64,000 nt of DNA from Pedinophyceae sp. YPF-701. Its lineage: Eukaryota > Chlorophyta > Pedinophyceae. Location: assembly GCA_916048055.1 (NCBI GenBank), contig CAJZHL010000003.1, positions 1,426,001 to 1,490,000 of the forward strand. Reading direction: 5' to 3'. The translations under genes were made by a program, and so were the position numbers. Below are positions 63,422 through 64,000 of this stretch, one piece after another. Under the pieces are notes generated by a model. It was given only the letters and a program-made list of their open reading frames with translations. It did not search any database and was not told the DNA's origin. Position 1 is the first letter of the stretch; each line of letters begins with the position of its first letter.

Positions 63422-64000
63422 ATGGAGGCTTCGACGATTCTCGGGCGCCTAGCTGACAGAAATCTTGCAACGAATGCGGTTGCCACCATCGTGGATGATT
63501 TCAAAACGGTTTTGAAGGCTCAATGTCGACTGCAGGGCGAGTGGTTGCAACAGGCAAGTCTTTGCTCTTGCGACGCCTCACAGCGGAATCGGATGTCAAA
63601 CGGGTCGGTAATAACGTGCGAACGGCTGATCCCATGAGCACAGGCAACTGAGCTGTCGTTTGCGAAGGACCAGGCGGCGAAATTGGCAGAGGAACTTGCA
63701 ACAGCACAAGATGTGACTGCACAGCCCAAGGTGCAGGCGCTTGAGGCGCAAGTGCGGCAGCATGAACGAGACTTGATCACCGCATACAGGCAAGTATCGC
63801 AGCATCGCTTGCGCTGTGCGTGCTCGACGAAGTCTTTGGGTAGTCGCGTTCGTACGGGCCAGTTGAGCAATGTCACAATAAGTGGTTTCAGATGTCGACT
63901 TGCTCCACCGGGCGATGCACGCAGGGACAAAGGCAAGCTGTCGGAAGAGCTCCTAGCTAGTCGCCAGGAGCTTGCGGCCGCACAGCACGCCCTAGAGGGC
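63422..64000 (+). CDS. ATG16: ATG16-like autophagy protein, N-terminal part (runs off right edge)
   Basis: Exons 63422-63553, 63644-63789 and 63925 onward; phases agree. The predicted start is MEASTILGRLADRNLATNAV, followed by continuous coiled coil: FKTVLKAQCRLQGEWLQQA, TELSFAKDQAAKLAEELATA, VQALEAQVRQHERDLITAY and RDKGKLSEELLASRQELAA. An N-terminal ATG5-binding-like helix then a coiled coil with RDKGKLSEEL is typical of ATG16, which recruits ATG5-ATG12 to autophagosomal membranes. The WD40 part would be right of the window, so another coiled-coil protein remains possible. Both introns are GC-AG with the strong donor AG|GCAAGT. Confidence 0.65.

Noticed and set aside
1-64000. CRISPR arrays, operons, bacterial ribosome-binding sites, rRNA genes
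   Set aside because: No regularly spaced repeats or rRNA-like sequence, and the genes are intron-bearing eukaryotic genes. tRNA genes were looked for by the GGTTCRA box and none was convincing, though small ones could be missed by eye.

Overview
Nuclear DNA of a photosynthetic, probably unicellular eukaryote, GC-rich, with many short spliceosomal introns. Two predicted plastid proteins (CURT1 and ribose-5-phosphate isomerase) begin with simple Ala/Arg/Ser-rich transit peptides and no signal peptide, which points to a primary plastid; CURT1 and the R2R3-MYB favour a green-lineage (prasinophyte-like) alga. The species cannot be named from this window. Exon limits below come from reading frame, splice-site and family agreement by eye, without transcripts.

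Positions 1-16,200 form an accessory, repeat-rich zone: the 5' part of a SET-domain gene running off the left edge; a single-exon 2-oxoglutarate/Fe(II) dioxygenase-like gene; two copies of a ~1.05 kb segment (copy A 1491-2560, copy B 7765-8820); a large single-exon SF2 helicase with four helicase-associated repeats and a broken copy of its N-terminal domain next to copy A; and a 5'-truncated LINE 3' end abutting an N-terminally incomplete EGF-like membrane protein.

Positions 19,300-64,000 are a compact housekeeping block with genes mostly alternating in strand: FANCJ/BRIP1 helicase (+), AMMECR1 (+), DDX21-type RNA helicase (-), ankyrin protein (-), a ~1.4k-residue multi-exon unrecognised protein with an LRR-like N-terminus (-), HTATIP2/TIP30 (+), CYP7-clan-like P450 (-), DPY30 (+), CURT1 (-), a BORC/BLOC-1-like coiled-coil protein (-), a small mitochondrial membrane protein (-), SET/MYND protein (+), a mitochondrial S1-domain protein (-), ALG7/DPAGT1 (-), R2R3-MYB (+), two-domain fluoride exporter FEX (-), organellar tRNA-binding OB-fold protein (+), plastid ribose-5-phosphate isomerase (+), an LRAT/NlpC-like gene (-) and the start of an ATG16-like gene (+).

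The most unusual genome-wide signal is in splicing. About nine of roughly 85 inferred introns use GC-AG ends (usually around 1% in eukaryotes), and about a third of the donors read GTNCG rather than GTRAG. The most unusual genes are the 18-exon LRR-like gene at 29,010-35,031 and the SET/dioxygenase/helicase repeat zone on the left.
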